Source of the DNA: SLQH01 sp964612995
GTDB lineage: Bacteria; Planctomycetota; UBA11346
DNA: 56,794 nucleotides
NCBI GenBank assembly: GCA_964612995.1
Contig: CAZTGE010000006.1
Span: 1-56,794, forward strand
Direction: 5' to 3'
The notes beneath the pieces were generated by a model. That model saw nothing but the letters and a program-made list of their open reading frames with translations, did no database searches and was not told the origin of the DNA. Positions 17,150 to 27,288 of this stretch are shown in pieces. The position numbers and the translations under genes are program-made. The stretch's first letter is position 1. Each line of letters begins with the position of its first letter.

Positions 17150-19329
17150 TGCAGCATCTGTTCCTCAGCCCCTGGTCGGCCGGCATCCTGGTCGCAGCGG
17201 TCCTGCTGCTGGTGGCGCTGGCGGTCGCCCGCCTGATGCGCGAACGCCGTCAGCTGCCGCTGGCGCGTCAGTGGGCGCCGTTGGCCTTGCGTGTGCTGGT
17301 GATCGCGGGGCTGCTGTTCATCGCGCTCAATCCGACCGCGGTCATCCCGCGGCGCGCGAGCGGACGGCCCCATCTCGCGGTGCTGGTCGACACCTCGGCG
17401 AGCATGGCCACCGCCGACGTCGACGGACGTGCGCGGCTCGCGGCCGTCATCGCACAACTCGATGACGGCGCGCGCGCGCGTCTCGAGCGTGACTTCCATC
17501 TCCACCCCCAGGCCTTCGATGCCTCGCTCCGGTCGCTCGAGCTCAGCGGTCTGGGTCCGGAAGACGCGGCGGGCGATGCGACCGACCTCGGCCCGGTGCT
17601 CGCCGCGGCGGTCGGTGACATAGCTGAACGGCCGGGCCAGGCCGGGATCCTGCTGATCAGCGATGGGCGCAGCACCGGCGAAGGGATCGCGGCGGCCGAA
17701 GAGCTGGCCCTGGCCCGTTCGGTCCCGGTGTGGACCTGCCCGGTCGGTGGCCCGGTGGAGCGGCGCGATCTGGCGATGCGCGCGTCCGGTGCCGAGATCC
17801 TCGCCTTCGCTGGCGAGGAGGTGCAGTTGAACGCCACGCTGCACAGCGTCGGCTTTCCCCATCGCGCCCACGACGTGGAGCTGCTGCGCGACGGCGCGGT
17901 GATCGAGCGCACGCGTGTGGTCCCGGCCGACGGTCAGGCCGCGGTCGCGTTCACCGTCGCCGCACCCGACGCGGGCGAACAGGCCTACGCCATCCGGGTG
18001 CCGGCCGAACCCGGCGAGGCCGATCCCGACAACAACGCGCGCACCCTCTACGTGCGCGCGGTCGGGGCCAAGGTCCGGGTGCTGGTGGTCGAGGGCCAGC
18101 CGCACTGGGATACGAAATTCCTGGTCCAGAGCTGCAAGCGCAATCCGCACGTCGATGTCACCGCCATCCACCGCCTCGCCTCCGGTCAGCAGTTCACCGT
18201 GCTCAGCGACGAGGCTGGCGAACGGCGCGATACCGGTGATCACTTCCCACGCAGTGCCGAGGATTTCGCACACTACGACTGCATCGTCTGCGGCCGCGGC
18301 TGCGAGGTCTTCTTCGACGACGCCACCGAGGGGCTGCTCACGCAGTTCGTCGCCGAGCAGGGTGGCAGCCTGGTGCTCGCGCGCGGCCGGCCCTACGGCG
18401 GGCGCTTCCAGCCGCTCGCGCGCCTGGAGCCGGTGATCTGGGGGCAGGGCACCGCGACCGGCGTGCAGGCAGACATCGCCGAGGATGCGCTCGACTCGCC
18501 GCTGTTCGCCGCCTTCGGCGCCGAGCCACAGGCGATGATCGCCACGCTGCCACCGCTGGCCCAGGTGCAGCACACCGTCGGACTCAAGCCCTTGGCCCAG
18601 GTGCTCGCGACCGCCGGTGGTCCCGATGGCGACGTGGTGATCGCCTACCAGCTCTACGGCCAGGGCCGGGTGCTGAGCATCAACGCCGGCGGCCTGTGGC
18701 GCTGGTCGTTCAACGAGGGATCGCAGGAACGCGACGACCACCTCTACGATCATTTCTGGACCGGCGTCCTGCGCTGGCTGCAATCCAGCAGCGATTTCGT
18801 CGCCGGGCACGATATCGCTCTGCGCAGCGCCCGGCGCCGCTACACCGACGAGCAGCCCTTGCGCTTCCTCGTCCGCACCCGGGGCATCGACCCGGAGGTC
18901 TACCGCCCCAGGCTCGAGATCGTCGGCGCGGACGAGAGCACCACCGTCGAGCCGACCCCGGTCGCTGGCGGCCAGTATCGCACCAGCACCGCACCGCTCC
19001 CGCCGGGGGCCTACACCGTGCGGCTGCACAACAACGTCGGCCGGCCGGCGGTGCTCGAGCAGGAGATCACCGTGGTCAGCGCTTCGGTCGAACAGCGCGA
19101 ACTCAGCGCCGACCCGGCCCTGCTCGAACGCCTGGCCACCGCGACCGACGCCGCGGTCGTCCCCCCCGACGAACTCGGCGGCCTGCTCGAGCGCGTGCGT
19201 CGTTGGCAGACACGGCGGATCCTCGCCGACGACCGCCACGCGTTGTGGGACACCGCCTGGATCATGCTCCTGCTCTTCACCCTGCTCGGGATGGAGCTCT
19301 ACCTGCGCCGCCGGAGGGGGCTGTTATGA
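17149..19329 (+). CDS. Large membrane VWA/GATase-like protein of the Bat-type operon
   Basis: The 726-residue product has two N-terminal membrane spans (about 8-28 and 40-60), a VWA segment (LAVLVDTSASMATAD, near 78-90), Ig-like beta stretches, and a region at about 300-540 that resembles the glutamine-amidotransferase-like fold of planctomycete VWA proteins (VRVLVVEGQPHWDTKFLVQS). A C-terminal span (MLLLFTLLGMELYLRRR) leaves a basic tail. I see no amidotransferase Cys-His-Glu triad, so the fold is probably structural. The ATG at 17149 shares its A with the TGA before it. The true start is clear although the open frame reaches back to 16711. Confidence 0.85.
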   Translation: MQHLFLSPWSAGILVAAVLLLVALAVARLMRERRQLPLARQWAPLALRVLVIAGLLFIALNPTAVIPRRASGRPHLAVLVDTSASMATADVDGRARLAAVIAQLDDGARARLERDFHLHPQAFDASLRSLELSGLGPEDAAGDATDLGPVLAAAVGDIAERPGQAGILLISDGRSTGEGIAAAEELALARSVPVWTCPVGGPVERRDLAMRASGAEILAFAGEEVQLNATLHSVGFPHRAHDVELLRDGAVIERTRVVPADGQAAVAFTVAAPDAGEQAYAIRVPAEPGEADPDNNARTLYVRAVGAKVRVLVVEGQPHWDTKFLVQSCKRNPHVDVTAIHRLASGQQFTVLSDEAGERRDTGDHFPRSAEDFAHYDCIVCGRGCEVFFDDATEGLLTQFVAEQGGSLVLARGRPYGGRFQPLARLEPVIWGQGTATGVQADIAEDALDSPLFAAFGAEPQAMIATLPPLAQVQHTVGLKPLAQVLATAGGPDGDVVIAYQLYGQGRVLSINAGGLWRWSFNEGSQERDDHLYDHFWTGVLRWLQSSSDFVAGHDIALRSARRRYTDEQPLRFLVRTRGIDPEVYRPRLEIVGADESTTVEPTPVAGGQYRTSTAPLPPGAYTVRLHNNVGRPAVLEQEITVVSASVEQRELSADPALLERLATATDAAVVPPDELGGLLERVRRWQTRRILADDRHALWDTAWIMLLLFTLLGMELYLRRRRGLL

Positions 19330-22028
19330 GTGGGATCTGCTCGTCGTTGTGCGCCCGCCTGCGCGGCTGGTCGCTGCTCGCCGGTCTGCTCGCCTGCATC
19401 GCCGTGCTGGCCACCGGTGCGTTGGTCGCGCTGTTCGCCGATGTGATCCTGATCCTGCCGGCCGCCACGCGCGCCCGCGCGCCATGGGTCCTGGGCGGGT
19501 TCGGTCTGGTCGTGCTGCTCGTCGCCGCCTGGCGTGTGCTGCGTATCGCCCCCGGGCGGGTCGCCCGCCGCTGCGAGCGGCGCTGGCCGCAGCTGGGTAG
19601 CGGATTGACCAACGCCGTCGACCTCCAAGGCCGGCAGCCGTGCGGGCCGGTGCAGGCCCATCTGCATCAGGAGGCGCTTGAGCGCGGGCGCGAGCTGGCG
19701 CGCGGTGCCCGGACCTGGCCGTTGATGCGCGCGGCGCTGCTGGTCGCCATGGTCGCCCTGTTCGCCGCCGGCCTGGCCTGGGGCGGCACCGCGGTGTTCG
19801 GCCGATCGCTGCTCGCGGCCGTCGCCCCGCGCTTCCTCGACCCGCACGGCGACCATCCGCCCTACAGCCCGCTGCAGTTCGAGCTCACCGCCGCGGATAC
19901 GGCGGTGAGCTATGGCGGCAGTTGCGAGATCCGCGCGCGGGTCCACGGGGGTGCGGTGGATCAGCTGCTGCTGGTGGCCGAAGACGAGAACGGCGAGCGC
20001 AGCCGCAGCGTGATGTTCCGCGATCCGGATCGCAGCCACTTCCACACCCTGACCAACCTGCGCCACCCGACCCGCTTCCACGTCACCGATGGCCGCGGAC
20101 GCAGCCGGTGGCAGCGGATCGCCATCCGCTACACCCCGCGGATCGAGGCGATCGAACTCGCGACCACCTTCCCCGCCTATACCGGGCTCGAGCCGCGCAC
20201 GCGTCAGCTCGGTGAGGAGGACCTCGAGTTGCCCGCGGGGACCACGGTGCAGCTGCGGGTGGCGAGCAACCGCCCACTCGCGCACGGTACGCTGTGCCTG
20301 ATCCCGCTGCTGGGCGGTGAGACGCGCACCCTCGACCTCGCGCGCGACAGTGCGGCCAAGCGGGTGGTCGTCGGCGAATTCACCCTGCAGCAGGCGGTGG
20401 CCTTCAACATCGCTGTCACCGATCGCGACGGGCTGGTCTCACGCGAGCCGCGCAAGGGGCGGATCACCGTCCTGCCCGACGAACGCCCGCGGATCCGGGT
20501 GATCGAACCGGGACGCGACGCGGTGGCTACGCCGGAGATCAGCATCCCGGTGGTGGTCGAGGCCGAGGACGACTACGGCGTCGAACAGATCCTGTGGCTC
20601 CGGGGGCTGAACGAGTCGCTCGAGCGCTCGTTCGCCATGCCGTTCACGCCCCATCGTCTCGGCCGCATCGGCCGGGCAGAGACCGCCTTCGATCTGGGTG
20701 ACCTCGGGGTGCGCCCGGGCGACACCATCCGGTATTTCTTCGAGGCGGTCGACAACGACCCCGCCGGACCGAACATCACCACCAGCCGGGTATTCGAGCT
20801 CGACATCATCTCGGTCGAACAATACGAGGCGATCCTGCGTCAGGCCCGGGCGCGCAAGGCCCTGTTCGACGCCCATCTCGCGTTGCAGCAGCACCTGCGC
20901 CGGCTCGAGGAGACGGCCGAGCACCTCGCCGAGCGCCTGGCCGAGCCGGATGCGGCCGACGATCCGGAGCTCGCCGGGGAGCTCGCCGCCTTCCGCCGCT
21001 CGCTCGCCGATTACGAGAAGAGACTCCAGGAACTCATCGGCGCCCGGCCCTCCTTCGCGGTGGACCCGCTGTTCCAGGACAGCCTCGGGCAGCAGCGACC
21101 GGGCCTCGAACGCGCCCGCGAGGCCCTCGGCAACGGCACGCCCGACCCCGAGGCGATGGCCACGGTGGCCCGGGAACTCGGCGCGCTGCGCCCGCAGATG
21201 GATCAGGAGGTCGGCGAGCCCGCACGTCAGCTGGCCGCCGTCGCCCGCCTGCTCGGCGCCGCCGACGAGTTCTCCGCGCTCGCCCTGCGCCAGCGCGAGG
21301 TGGTGCGCACCGCGCGGCGTTTCGCCGAGACATCGAGCGAGGCGGTCTCACGCCTGCAGCAGATGGAGTTGCAGGAACTCGCAGCGGCCGAACGCGACAT
21401 CGCCGACGCGCTCGACGAGTGGACCCGGCGGGTCGACGATCTGATCGCCGATCTGCCCGATGATCCCGCCTACGACGAGCTGCGGGTGAGCGCGAACGAG
21501 TTCCTCGGCAAGGTCACCGCGGCGCGCATCGATCCCGCTCTGCGCCGGGCCGGATCGCATTTCGGCGGCATGGCCGGCAGCGATGGCGTGGAACTGGCCG
21601 CGCTGGCTGAGGAGCGGATGATGGCTCTGATCGAGCGCTGCCAGGCGCTCGGGAACCAGCTCGGCCAGGGTGGCTGCTTCGAGTTCCAGCCGCGGATGCA
21701 ATCGGCGATGCAGCGTTCGCTGCAACAGATCCGTCAGGCTCTCGGTAGTGGCGGCTCCGGTGGCGCTGGGTACGGCCTCGCCGGCAACAACGTCGGGCTC
21801 TACGGCCCCGACATCCAGCTCAGCGGCAGCCAGGGTTCTGGCGGCGACAGCAGTGGCGGCGCCACCGTCGCCAGCCAGACCCCGGCCGCTTCCGCCGCCG
21901 TCGGCGAGGATCTGACGACGCCGGACGCCGAGCAGACGGTGGTGCCCCAGACCGACGCCGCCTTCCCCCTGCGCTACCGCAATCTCGTCGGCGAATACTT
22001 CCGAACCATCGGGGAGACAGCACCATGA
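19326..22028 (+). CDS. DUF4175-like membrane protein with long coiled coil
   Basis: The 900-residue product has two N-terminal membrane spans (LAGLLACIAVLATGALVALF and WVLGGFGLVVLLVAAW), a third near 140-160 (ALLVAMVALFAAGLAWGG), a beta-rich middle (about 170-480) and a long helical, Glu/Arg/Leu-rich coiled coil (about 500-800; RRLEETAEHLAERLAEP, DYEKRLQELIG). The tail (about 800-880) is Gly/Ser/Gln-rich, then acidic. The layout resembles DUF4175-type proteins that accompany MoxR-DUF58-BatA genes; this family link is by architecture and context. It overlaps the preceding stop by ATGA. A scaffold role joining membrane and complex is possible. Confidence 0.75.
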   Translation: MSGICSSLCARLRGWSLLAGLLACIAVLATGALVALFADVILILPAATRARAPWVLGGFGLVVLLVAAWRVLRIAPGRVARRCERRWPQLGSGLTNAVDLQGRQPCGPVQAHLHQEALERGRELARGARTWPLMRAALLVAMVALFAAGLAWGGTAVFGRSLLAAVAPRFLDPHGDHPPYSPLQFELTAADTAVSYGGSCEIRARVHGGAVDQLLLVAEDENGERSRSVMFRDPDRSHFHTLTNLRHPTRFHVTDGRGRSRWQRIAIRYTPRIEAIELATTFPAYTGLEPRTRQLGEEDLELPAGTTVQLRVASNRPLAHGTLCLIPLLGGETRTLDLARDSAAKRVVVGEFTLQQAVAFNIAVTDRDGLVSREPRKGRITVLPDERPRIRVIEPGRDAVATPEISIPVVVEAEDDYGVEQILWLRGLNESLERSFAMPFTPHRLGRIGRAETAFDLGDLGVRPGDTIRYFFEAVDNDPAGPNITTSRVFELDIISVEQYEAILRQARARKALFDAHLALQQHLRRLEETAEHLAERLAEPDAADDPELAGELAAFRRSLADYEKRLQELIGARPSFAVDPLFQDSLGQQRPGLERAREALGNGTPDPEAMATVARELGALRPQMDQEVGEPARQLAAVARLLGAADEFSALALRQREVVRTARRFAETSSEAVSRLQQMELQELAAAERDIADALDEWTRRVDDLIADLPDDPAYDELRVSANEFLGKVTAARIDPALRRAGSHFGGMAGSDGVELAALAEERMMALIERCQALGNQLGQGGCFEFQPRMQSAMQRSLQQIRQALGSGGSGGAGYGLAGNNVGLYGPDIQLSGSQGSGGDSSGGATVASQTPAASAAVGEDLTTPDAEQTVVPQTDAAFPLRYRNLVGEYFRTIGETAP

Positions 22029-22687
22029 GCATCGTTCTTGTCCGTCGTATCGTCTGTGCCTGTTGCCTGCTCGCCGCGTGCGCGGTCGCTCCGGCGGCCG
22101 AGGCCGGCGGTGATGCCGTCGCCTGCGCCAATCTGATCTACGCCGGTACCCGTTCGTCGGTCTGCTTCAGCGATCGCTTTCTCAGCCTCGCCGCGCGCAA
22201 GAGCACCCTCGACACGGTGCGCAAGTTCCGCCCGGTCAAGCTGGCCGGCGACGAGCTGTACCGCTACCCCTTTGCGATGATGACCGGCGAGGGCGCCTTC
22301 AGTCTCACCGCCGACGAGCGGGTCAACCTCAAGCGCTATCTCGAGCGCGGCGGCTTCCTCCTCGCATCCGCCGGCTGCTCGAGCAAGCAGTGGGACGCCT
22401 CCTTCCGCCGTGAGATGAAGCTGGTGTTCCCCGAGCAGGAACTTGCCGTGATCCCGAGCGAGCACGAGCTGTTCCGCACCATCTTCACCATCGACAAGCT
22501 CAAGACCCACGGCAAGGACGCCAGGCTGCTCGGCCTGACCATCGGCGGCAAGGTGGTGCTGGTCTACTCCAGCGATGGACTCAACGACACCTCGACCATG
22601 CACGGCTGCTGCTGCTGCGGCGGCAACGAGATCAGCAACTCGCAGCAGGTGAACGCCAACATCCTCGCCTACGCCCTGGTGCAATGA
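22025..22687 (+). CDS. DUF4159 domain protein, exported
   Basis: The 220-residue product has a signal peptide (IVCACCLLAACAVAPAAEAGG) and a DUF4159 domain filling the rest: FRPVKLAGDELYRYPFAMMTGEGAF, LTADERVNLKRYLERGGFLLASAG and the C-terminal HGCCCCGGNEISNSQQ with four adjacent cysteines. DUF4159 proteins are often found in MoxR/VWA operons and adopt a GATase-like fold without proven activity. The cysteine cluster suggests metal binding or disulfides outside the cytoplasm. It overlaps both neighbours by 4 nt (ATGA), so it is translated with them. Confidence 0.88.
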   Translation: MSIVLVRRIVCACCLLAACAVAPAAEAGGDAVACANLIYAGTRSSVCFSDRFLSLAARKSTLDTVRKFRPVKLAGDELYRYPFAMMTGEGAFSLTADERVNLKRYLERGGFLLASAGCSSKQWDASFRREMKLVFPEQELAVIPSEHELFRTIFTIDKLKTHGKDARLLGLTIGGKVVLVYSSDGLNDTSTMHGCCCCGGNEISNSQQVNANILAYALVQ

Positions 22688-23913
22688 GCCGCAACCCGCT
22701 CGCCGCCAGCCGCCGTTCGCCCACCCGCCGCCTGCTGGTCGCGGGGCTGGCCGGCGTGGCGGTCGTGATCGCCGTCATCCTCGCCGGCAGCGGCGACGGG
22801 CGCGACGAGGTGCGCCTGCTGTTCACCGGCGAGACCCTGGGCCGGCTCGCGCCGTGTATCTGCGAAGGTCGGCTCGCCGGTGGGCTCGGCTTCCGACGCG
22901 GTTACCTCGCTACGGTCGACGAACCGCACCTGCTGGTGGACACCGGCAATATCGCCAAGGGGCGCGGTGCGGGCGAACGCCTGCGCGCGGTCGAGATCGT
23001 GCGGGCGATGGTCGCCATGGGCTACCATGCGGCGAACATCGGCGAGCACGAGCTGGTACTCGATCGCGGCGAGCTCGATGAACTCACCGGGCTCGGCCTG
23101 CACTTCGTCAGCGCCAACGTGCTCGATGACACGGGCGAGCCGGTGGTCGCGCCCTTCGTGGTCAGCGCGGTCGGCGGGCCGGCGGTGGCGATCACCGGGG
23201 TGGTCGAACACGACCGTTTCCTGCCGGGTGCCGGCCTGCGCACCGTCCCGCCGCGCGAGGCGCTCGCGCGCCAGCTGCCGGCGCTGCGCGCGGCGGCGGA
23301 ACACGTGGTGGTCTTGGCCGATCTCCCCCGGCGCGGGGTCGAACAGCTCGCGGCCGAGTTCCCCGAACTCGACTGCATCCTGTTCCGCGGGCGCCAGGAC
23401 TCCCAGGCGCCCATGCGGGTCAACCGCAGTTGGATCGCGTCGGTCTACGGCGGGCGGTACATCGCCGACCTGCGCCTGCGCTGGGCCGCCGGAGAGCGCA
23501 GCGAGGCCAGCGGCGAGGCGGTGGTGCTCGATGACCGGTTCGCCGGGTCCAGTGCGCCGGCCACCCGACGGCCGCCCGGGGTCACGGTGCGTCCGGAACA
23601 GCTCGCCTTCGGCACCTTCCGCCGTGGGCAGCTGCACCGTGCACAGTTGACGGTGGTCAATGCCAATGACGCGCCGGTCCGGGTTGGCCGGGTCTACAGC
23701 CCGTGCACCTGCTTCGCGATGTCGGTGCGTGAGGCCGAGGTGCCGGCGCATGGCCGCACCACGGTCGATGTGACCCTGCATTCCCTCGAGCTCGAAGGCG
23801 AGCAGAGCTTCCCGCTCTACGTCGAGATCGGCGGCGCCGTGCGCGGCCTGCTCAACGTCACCGCCACCGCCACCGTGATCGAGCCCGGCACCGAGACCGG
23901 AGATACGCCATGA
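22684..23913 (+). CDS. 5'-nucleotidase (UshA)-like metallophosphatase with C-terminal DUF1573
   Basis: The 409-residue product has a membrane anchor (LLVAGLAGVAVVIAVILAG), a UshA-like region (about 35-270) and a DUF1573 Ig-like domain (about 300-400; PEQLAFGTFRRGQLHRAQLTVVN and the typical CTCFAMSV). UshA-type enzymes hydrolyse nucleotides with two metal ions. Here VDTGN and NIGEHE keep some metal ligands, but the first Asp-x-His motif is replaced by FTGETLGR, and a cysteine pair follows (CICEGRLAGGLGFRRGY). The enzyme may be inactive or changed. DUF1573 is a beta-sandwich common in surface proteins of this phylum. It is coupled by ATGA at both ends. Confidence 0.75.
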   Translation: MSRNPLAASRRSPTRRLLVAGLAGVAVVIAVILAGSGDGRDEVRLLFTGETLGRLAPCICEGRLAGGLGFRRGYLATVDEPHLLVDTGNIAKGRGAGERLRAVEIVRAMVAMGYHAANIGEHELVLDRGELDELTGLGLHFVSANVLDDTGEPVVAPFVVSAVGGPAVAITGVVEHDRFLPGAGLRTVPPREALARQLPALRAAAEHVVVLADLPRRGVEQLAAEFPELDCILFRGRQDSQAPMRVNRSWIASVYGGRYIADLRLRWAAGERSEASGEAVVLDDRFAGSSAPATRRPPGVTVRPEQLAFGTFRRGQLHRAQLTVVNANDAPVRVGRVYSPCTCFAMSVREAEVPAHGRTTVDVTLHSLELEGEQSFPLYVEIGGAVRGLLNVTATATVIEPGTETGDTP

Positions 23914-26900
23914 TCGCTCGCCGTGCTCCGCTGATCATCGCCCTTGGCTGCCTCCTGTTCGCCCCGTCGCTTCCCTGTGCAGAGGACGAGCCGGTGGGCC
24001 TGCGGGTCCACGCCGGTCTGCCCGCCGCCCGTCTCGCGGCGGTGGAGCGGGAGGCGCTGATCCTGTTGGCCTTCGTCGGCGGCACGGACCACGCGGGGAT
24101 GCAGACGCTGCTCGACGCCGTGGCCGACGCCGGCTTCCGTGCCCGCCAGGACGGCCTGCACGTCGCGGTGCTGACCACCGAACTCGAGCCCGATACCGCC
24201 GCCCGTTTCCAGGTCCGCACCGTTCCCGATCTGTTGGTGCTCGACGCCGACGGCGTGATCTATGCCCGTCGCAGCGGCGCGCTGCCGAGTGCGCCGCTGG
24301 CCGATTGGATCGATCTGGCCGCGGATCGTCGCGCGCATGGCAGCTGGTGGGGGCAGTCCACCGACCAGGATCCCGAATCGGTGCGCACCTACAGCAAGGC
24401 GATCGCCGGCCTGGGCGATCGCCAGCCGGTGGAACGGACCCGTTGTTCCACGCTGCTGTTGCGCCTGGGCGAACGGTCGATGCCGCATCTGATCGCCGCA
24501 CTCGACGACGGCTACCTCGGCGTGCGCATCGGCGTGCACGAGGTGCTCGGCGAGCTCGCGCCCGACGCCCCGCCCTACGACCCCTGGGCGGCAGCCGAGC
24601 AGCGGCGCGCGGCCGCCGTCGCCTGCGCGACCTGGTGGGAGGGGGCCGATGGCCTGGGCGAGCGCGCGACGATGGCCGAGGACGGTGCCGCCGCGCGCGC
24701 CCGGCGTGCCGCGCTTTCGGACATCGGCGACGCCGACGACCCCCTGTCCCGGACGCGGGCGATGACCGCGCTCTACCTGCTTGGCGACGACGTGCTCGGT
24801 ACGTTGGCCGCCGCACGCGACGTGGCGATCGCCGATGGCGATCACGTCACCATGCGGCTGATCGATACCGTGCGGTGGGCGATCCTCATCCCCGGATCCC
24901 TGGAGCGGCGGCTCGGGCTGCGACGGACCCTCATCGCCGGTACCAGCGATGCACGGCAGCAGGCGGTCGAACAGCTGGCCGCGGCGGGCAAGGCGGCCTT
25001 GCCCGCCTTGCGGGCGCTGATCGCCGACGATGACGAACTGGTGCGTGAAGCTGCGATCCACGCCTTGCGCGGCGTCGGTGGTCCGGCCGCGCTGGAGGCG
25101 ATCGCCTCGATGCTCGCAGCCGAGGACAGCAACCTGCGCGCGGTGGCGGCCCAGAGCCTCGGCAAGAGCAAACAGGCCAGCGCCGGTGCGCTTCTGGTCA
25201 GCGCGCTCGACGATGCCGACGAGGTGGTTGCGATCACCGCCATCGCCGCGCTCGAGGAGATCAAGGCCAAGGACCAGGCCCCGGCCCTGATCGGTTGCCT
25301 CGACGACGAGCGCTGGCGGGTCCGGGCTGAAGCGGCCGAGGCGCTGGGGCAGCTCGAGATCACGACCGCCGCCGACCAGCTGCAGGCGCTGCTGGCCGAC
25401 GAGGATGCCTACGTGGTGCGCAAGGCGCTCGTGGCCCTGCGCGAGATCAAGTCCGTGCCGGCCAGCGACGCCCTGCTCGCGCTGGTCGAGCGGCTCCCCG
25501 ATCTCACCGGTCTGTGTGCCGAGCTGCTCGCCCGCAAGGGGAGCGCGGCGAGCGTCGAGCTGATCGGCACCATCTACGCCAGGAGCGACCCGGTGCGCCA
25601 GGCCGGTATCTTCGCTGCGTTGAGCGAACTCGGCGCGACCGCGGCCGAACACGTCGCCGTCTGGCGCAAGCTGGTCGACACCGCGAAGCGGAACGAGTCG
25701 GCAGAGGTCCGCGCCCGGCTGGCGGATTGGCTCGCGGTGCGCCGCGTGGCCCTGGGCCGGCCGGTCATCGCCGAACTGGCAGCCGACGACGAGCCGGACG
25801 TGCGCCGCGCTGCACGCTGGCTGATGCTGCGCGCGGCGCTGCATCATTGGGGCGGCACCGGTGAGGAGGCCGACGACTACCGGGTGCGGCGCCATGGCAA
25901 GAACGACTTCGGGGTGCTGTTGCCCCAGAGCGATCGAGGCCAGAAAGACATCGAACCGCCAGCAGCGCGCGCGGAGGCTTACGCCCGACTCAAGGCCAGC
26001 CCGGCACTCACGCGCCCGGCGGCCACGGCAGAGGACAAGCCGAGCGTCGCCGCGATCCGTGAACTGCATCGTGGCTGGCACCGCCTGCTGGTGGAACAGC
26101 AGGCGCAGACCCCGCTCGCCCTGTTGGCGCGTTGGTTCAGCGGTCCGGGGCTGGTGGAGATCGACCTGCTCGAACAGGCGGTGGCGCACGAAGATTTCGG
26201 GCAGGTGCTCGAGCAGCGCGATGCACAGATGATCCTGCGGGGGATGCTGCGTCGTCTGCCCTGGCCGGCGGGGCGGCAGGCGCTCGACGCGGTGCGCGCG
26301 CAGCCGGGCCGATACGCGCAGCTGCTCGAGCTGGGCGCCAGCGCTGCCGCGCCGGTACGCGAGGTGTTGTTGGATGCCGGATCCCTGGTGGCGGCGATCG
26401 CTGCCGCCGGGGACGATGCCTACGGGTCCTTCGCCAGCGCGTTGTTGCAACGAGGCGACGATGCATTGATCGATCTGCGCGGGTCTTCGCCGACCGCCGT
26501 TGGCCTGCGGCGTGATCTGTGGGCCGCGGAGGCACCGGCGGCACGGCGGCTCGCCGCCTACGCCTATGCTCGCAGTGGCGATGCTCGCAGTGCGGCGGTG
26601 TGCCGTGCTGCGATCGCCGACCCCGACCCGTGGACGGTGTGGGCCGCGATCCCCGGGCTGGTCCATGAGCAGATGGCGGAGGCCGAGCGCGAGGCGTGTC
26701 TGGCGCCGTTGCTCGAGCACGAGCATCTCCCGGTGGCCACGACCGCGGCGATCCTGTTGCTCGACGAGGCGATCCGCGAGCAGGCCGATCTCGATGACCA
26801 CTTGCGGCGTTTCCACCATCCGGGCGGCAGCACTTGGATCTCCTACCATCACTACGGCCGCAGCAACGATGATTTCGTATTCCGTGCGTCGACCCGGCGG

Positions 26901-27254
26901 CCCGGATGGCTCGCCGTGCTCATCGGGCGCACGCTGCCGAAGGAGCATTCCTGGCGCGAAACCTGGTTGCGGGCCACGGCTCTGCTCAGGGCCCAGTTCG
27001 GCGATGCGGCCGGTCTGCACGAGCTGTTGGAACGCTGGCATGAGAGCAATGACCGGCAGGTGGCCAAGACCCTGTTGCTCGGATTGCGGATGACCGGGGA
27101 TACCAGTCTTCTGCCGGTGGTCCGGGCGCAGATCGAGCACGCCGACGCCAGCTGGGATCTACGCCGGGTGCTGCAATCGCTGGTCGGCCTGCCTGGCGAT
27201 GAGGCGCGGTCACTGCGCCGCGAGATCAACGAACGCATGCGACGGATGCGCTGA
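23910..27254 (+). CDS. Exported HEAT-repeat protein with thioredoxin-like N-terminus
   Basis: The 1114-residue product has a signal peptide (APLIIALGCLLFAPSLPCAE), a thioredoxin-like domain (about 30-135; ALILLAFVGG, FQVRTVPDLLVLDADGVIY) that lacks the Cys-x-x-Cys pair, and many HEAT-like helical repeats, clearest at about 340-560 (LPALRALIADDDELVREAAIHALRG, ALIGCLDDERWRVRAEAAEALGQLE). The C-terminal third is helical and unfamiliar. HEAT arrays bind proteins, so it may scaffold the complex built by the other operon products. It overlaps the preceding gene by ATGA; the next gene begins 34 nt later. Confidence 0.88.
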   Translation: MIARRAPLIIALGCLLFAPSLPCAEDEPVGLRVHAGLPAARLAAVEREALILLAFVGGTDHAGMQTLLDAVADAGFRARQDGLHVAVLTTELEPDTAARFQVRTVPDLLVLDADGVIYARRSGALPSAPLADWIDLAADRRAHGSWWGQSTDQDPESVRTYSKAIAGLGDRQPVERTRCSTLLLRLGERSMPHLIAALDDGYLGVRIGVHEVLGELAPDAPPYDPWAAAEQRRAAAVACATWWEGADGLGERATMAEDGAAARARRAALSDIGDADDPLSRTRAMTALYLLGDDVLGTLAAARDVAIADGDHVTMRLIDTVRWAILIPGSLERRLGLRRTLIAGTSDARQQAVEQLAAAGKAALPALRALIADDDELVREAAIHALRGVGGPAALEAIASMLAAEDSNLRAVAAQSLGKSKQASAGALLVSALDDADEVVAITAIAALEEIKAKDQAPALIGCLDDERWRVRAEAAEALGQLEITTAADQLQALLADEDAYVVRKALVALREIKSVPASDALLALVERLPDLTGLCAELLARKGSAASVELIGTIYARSDPVRQAGIFAALSELGATAAEHVAVWRKLVDTAKRNESAEVRARLADWLAVRRVALGRPVIAELAADDEPDVRRAARWLMLRAALHHWGGTGEEADDYRVRRHGKNDFGVLLPQSDRGQKDIEPPAARAEAYARLKASPALTRPAATAEDKPSVAAIRELHRGWHRLLVEQQAQTPLALLARWFSGPGLVEIDLLEQAVAHEDFGQVLEQRDAQMILRGMLRRLPWPAGRQALDAVRAQPGRYAQLLELGASAAAPVREVLLDAGSLVAAIAAAGDDAYGSFASALLQRGDDALIDLRGSSPTAVGLRRDLWAAEAPAARRLAAYAYARSGDARSAAVCRAAIADPDPWTVWAAIPGLVHEQMAEAEREACLAPLLEHEHLPVATTAAILLLDEAIREQADLDDHLRRFHHPGGSTWISYHHYGRSNDDFVFRASTRRPGWLAVLIGRTLPKEHSWRETWLRATALLRAQFGDAAGLHELLERWHESNDRQVAKTLLLGLRMTGDTSLLPVVRAQIEHADASWDLRRVLQSLVGLPGDEARSLRREINERMRRMR

Positions 27255-27288
27255 GCATGGCCGCCGCCCTGAACAAATGGAGACGCCG

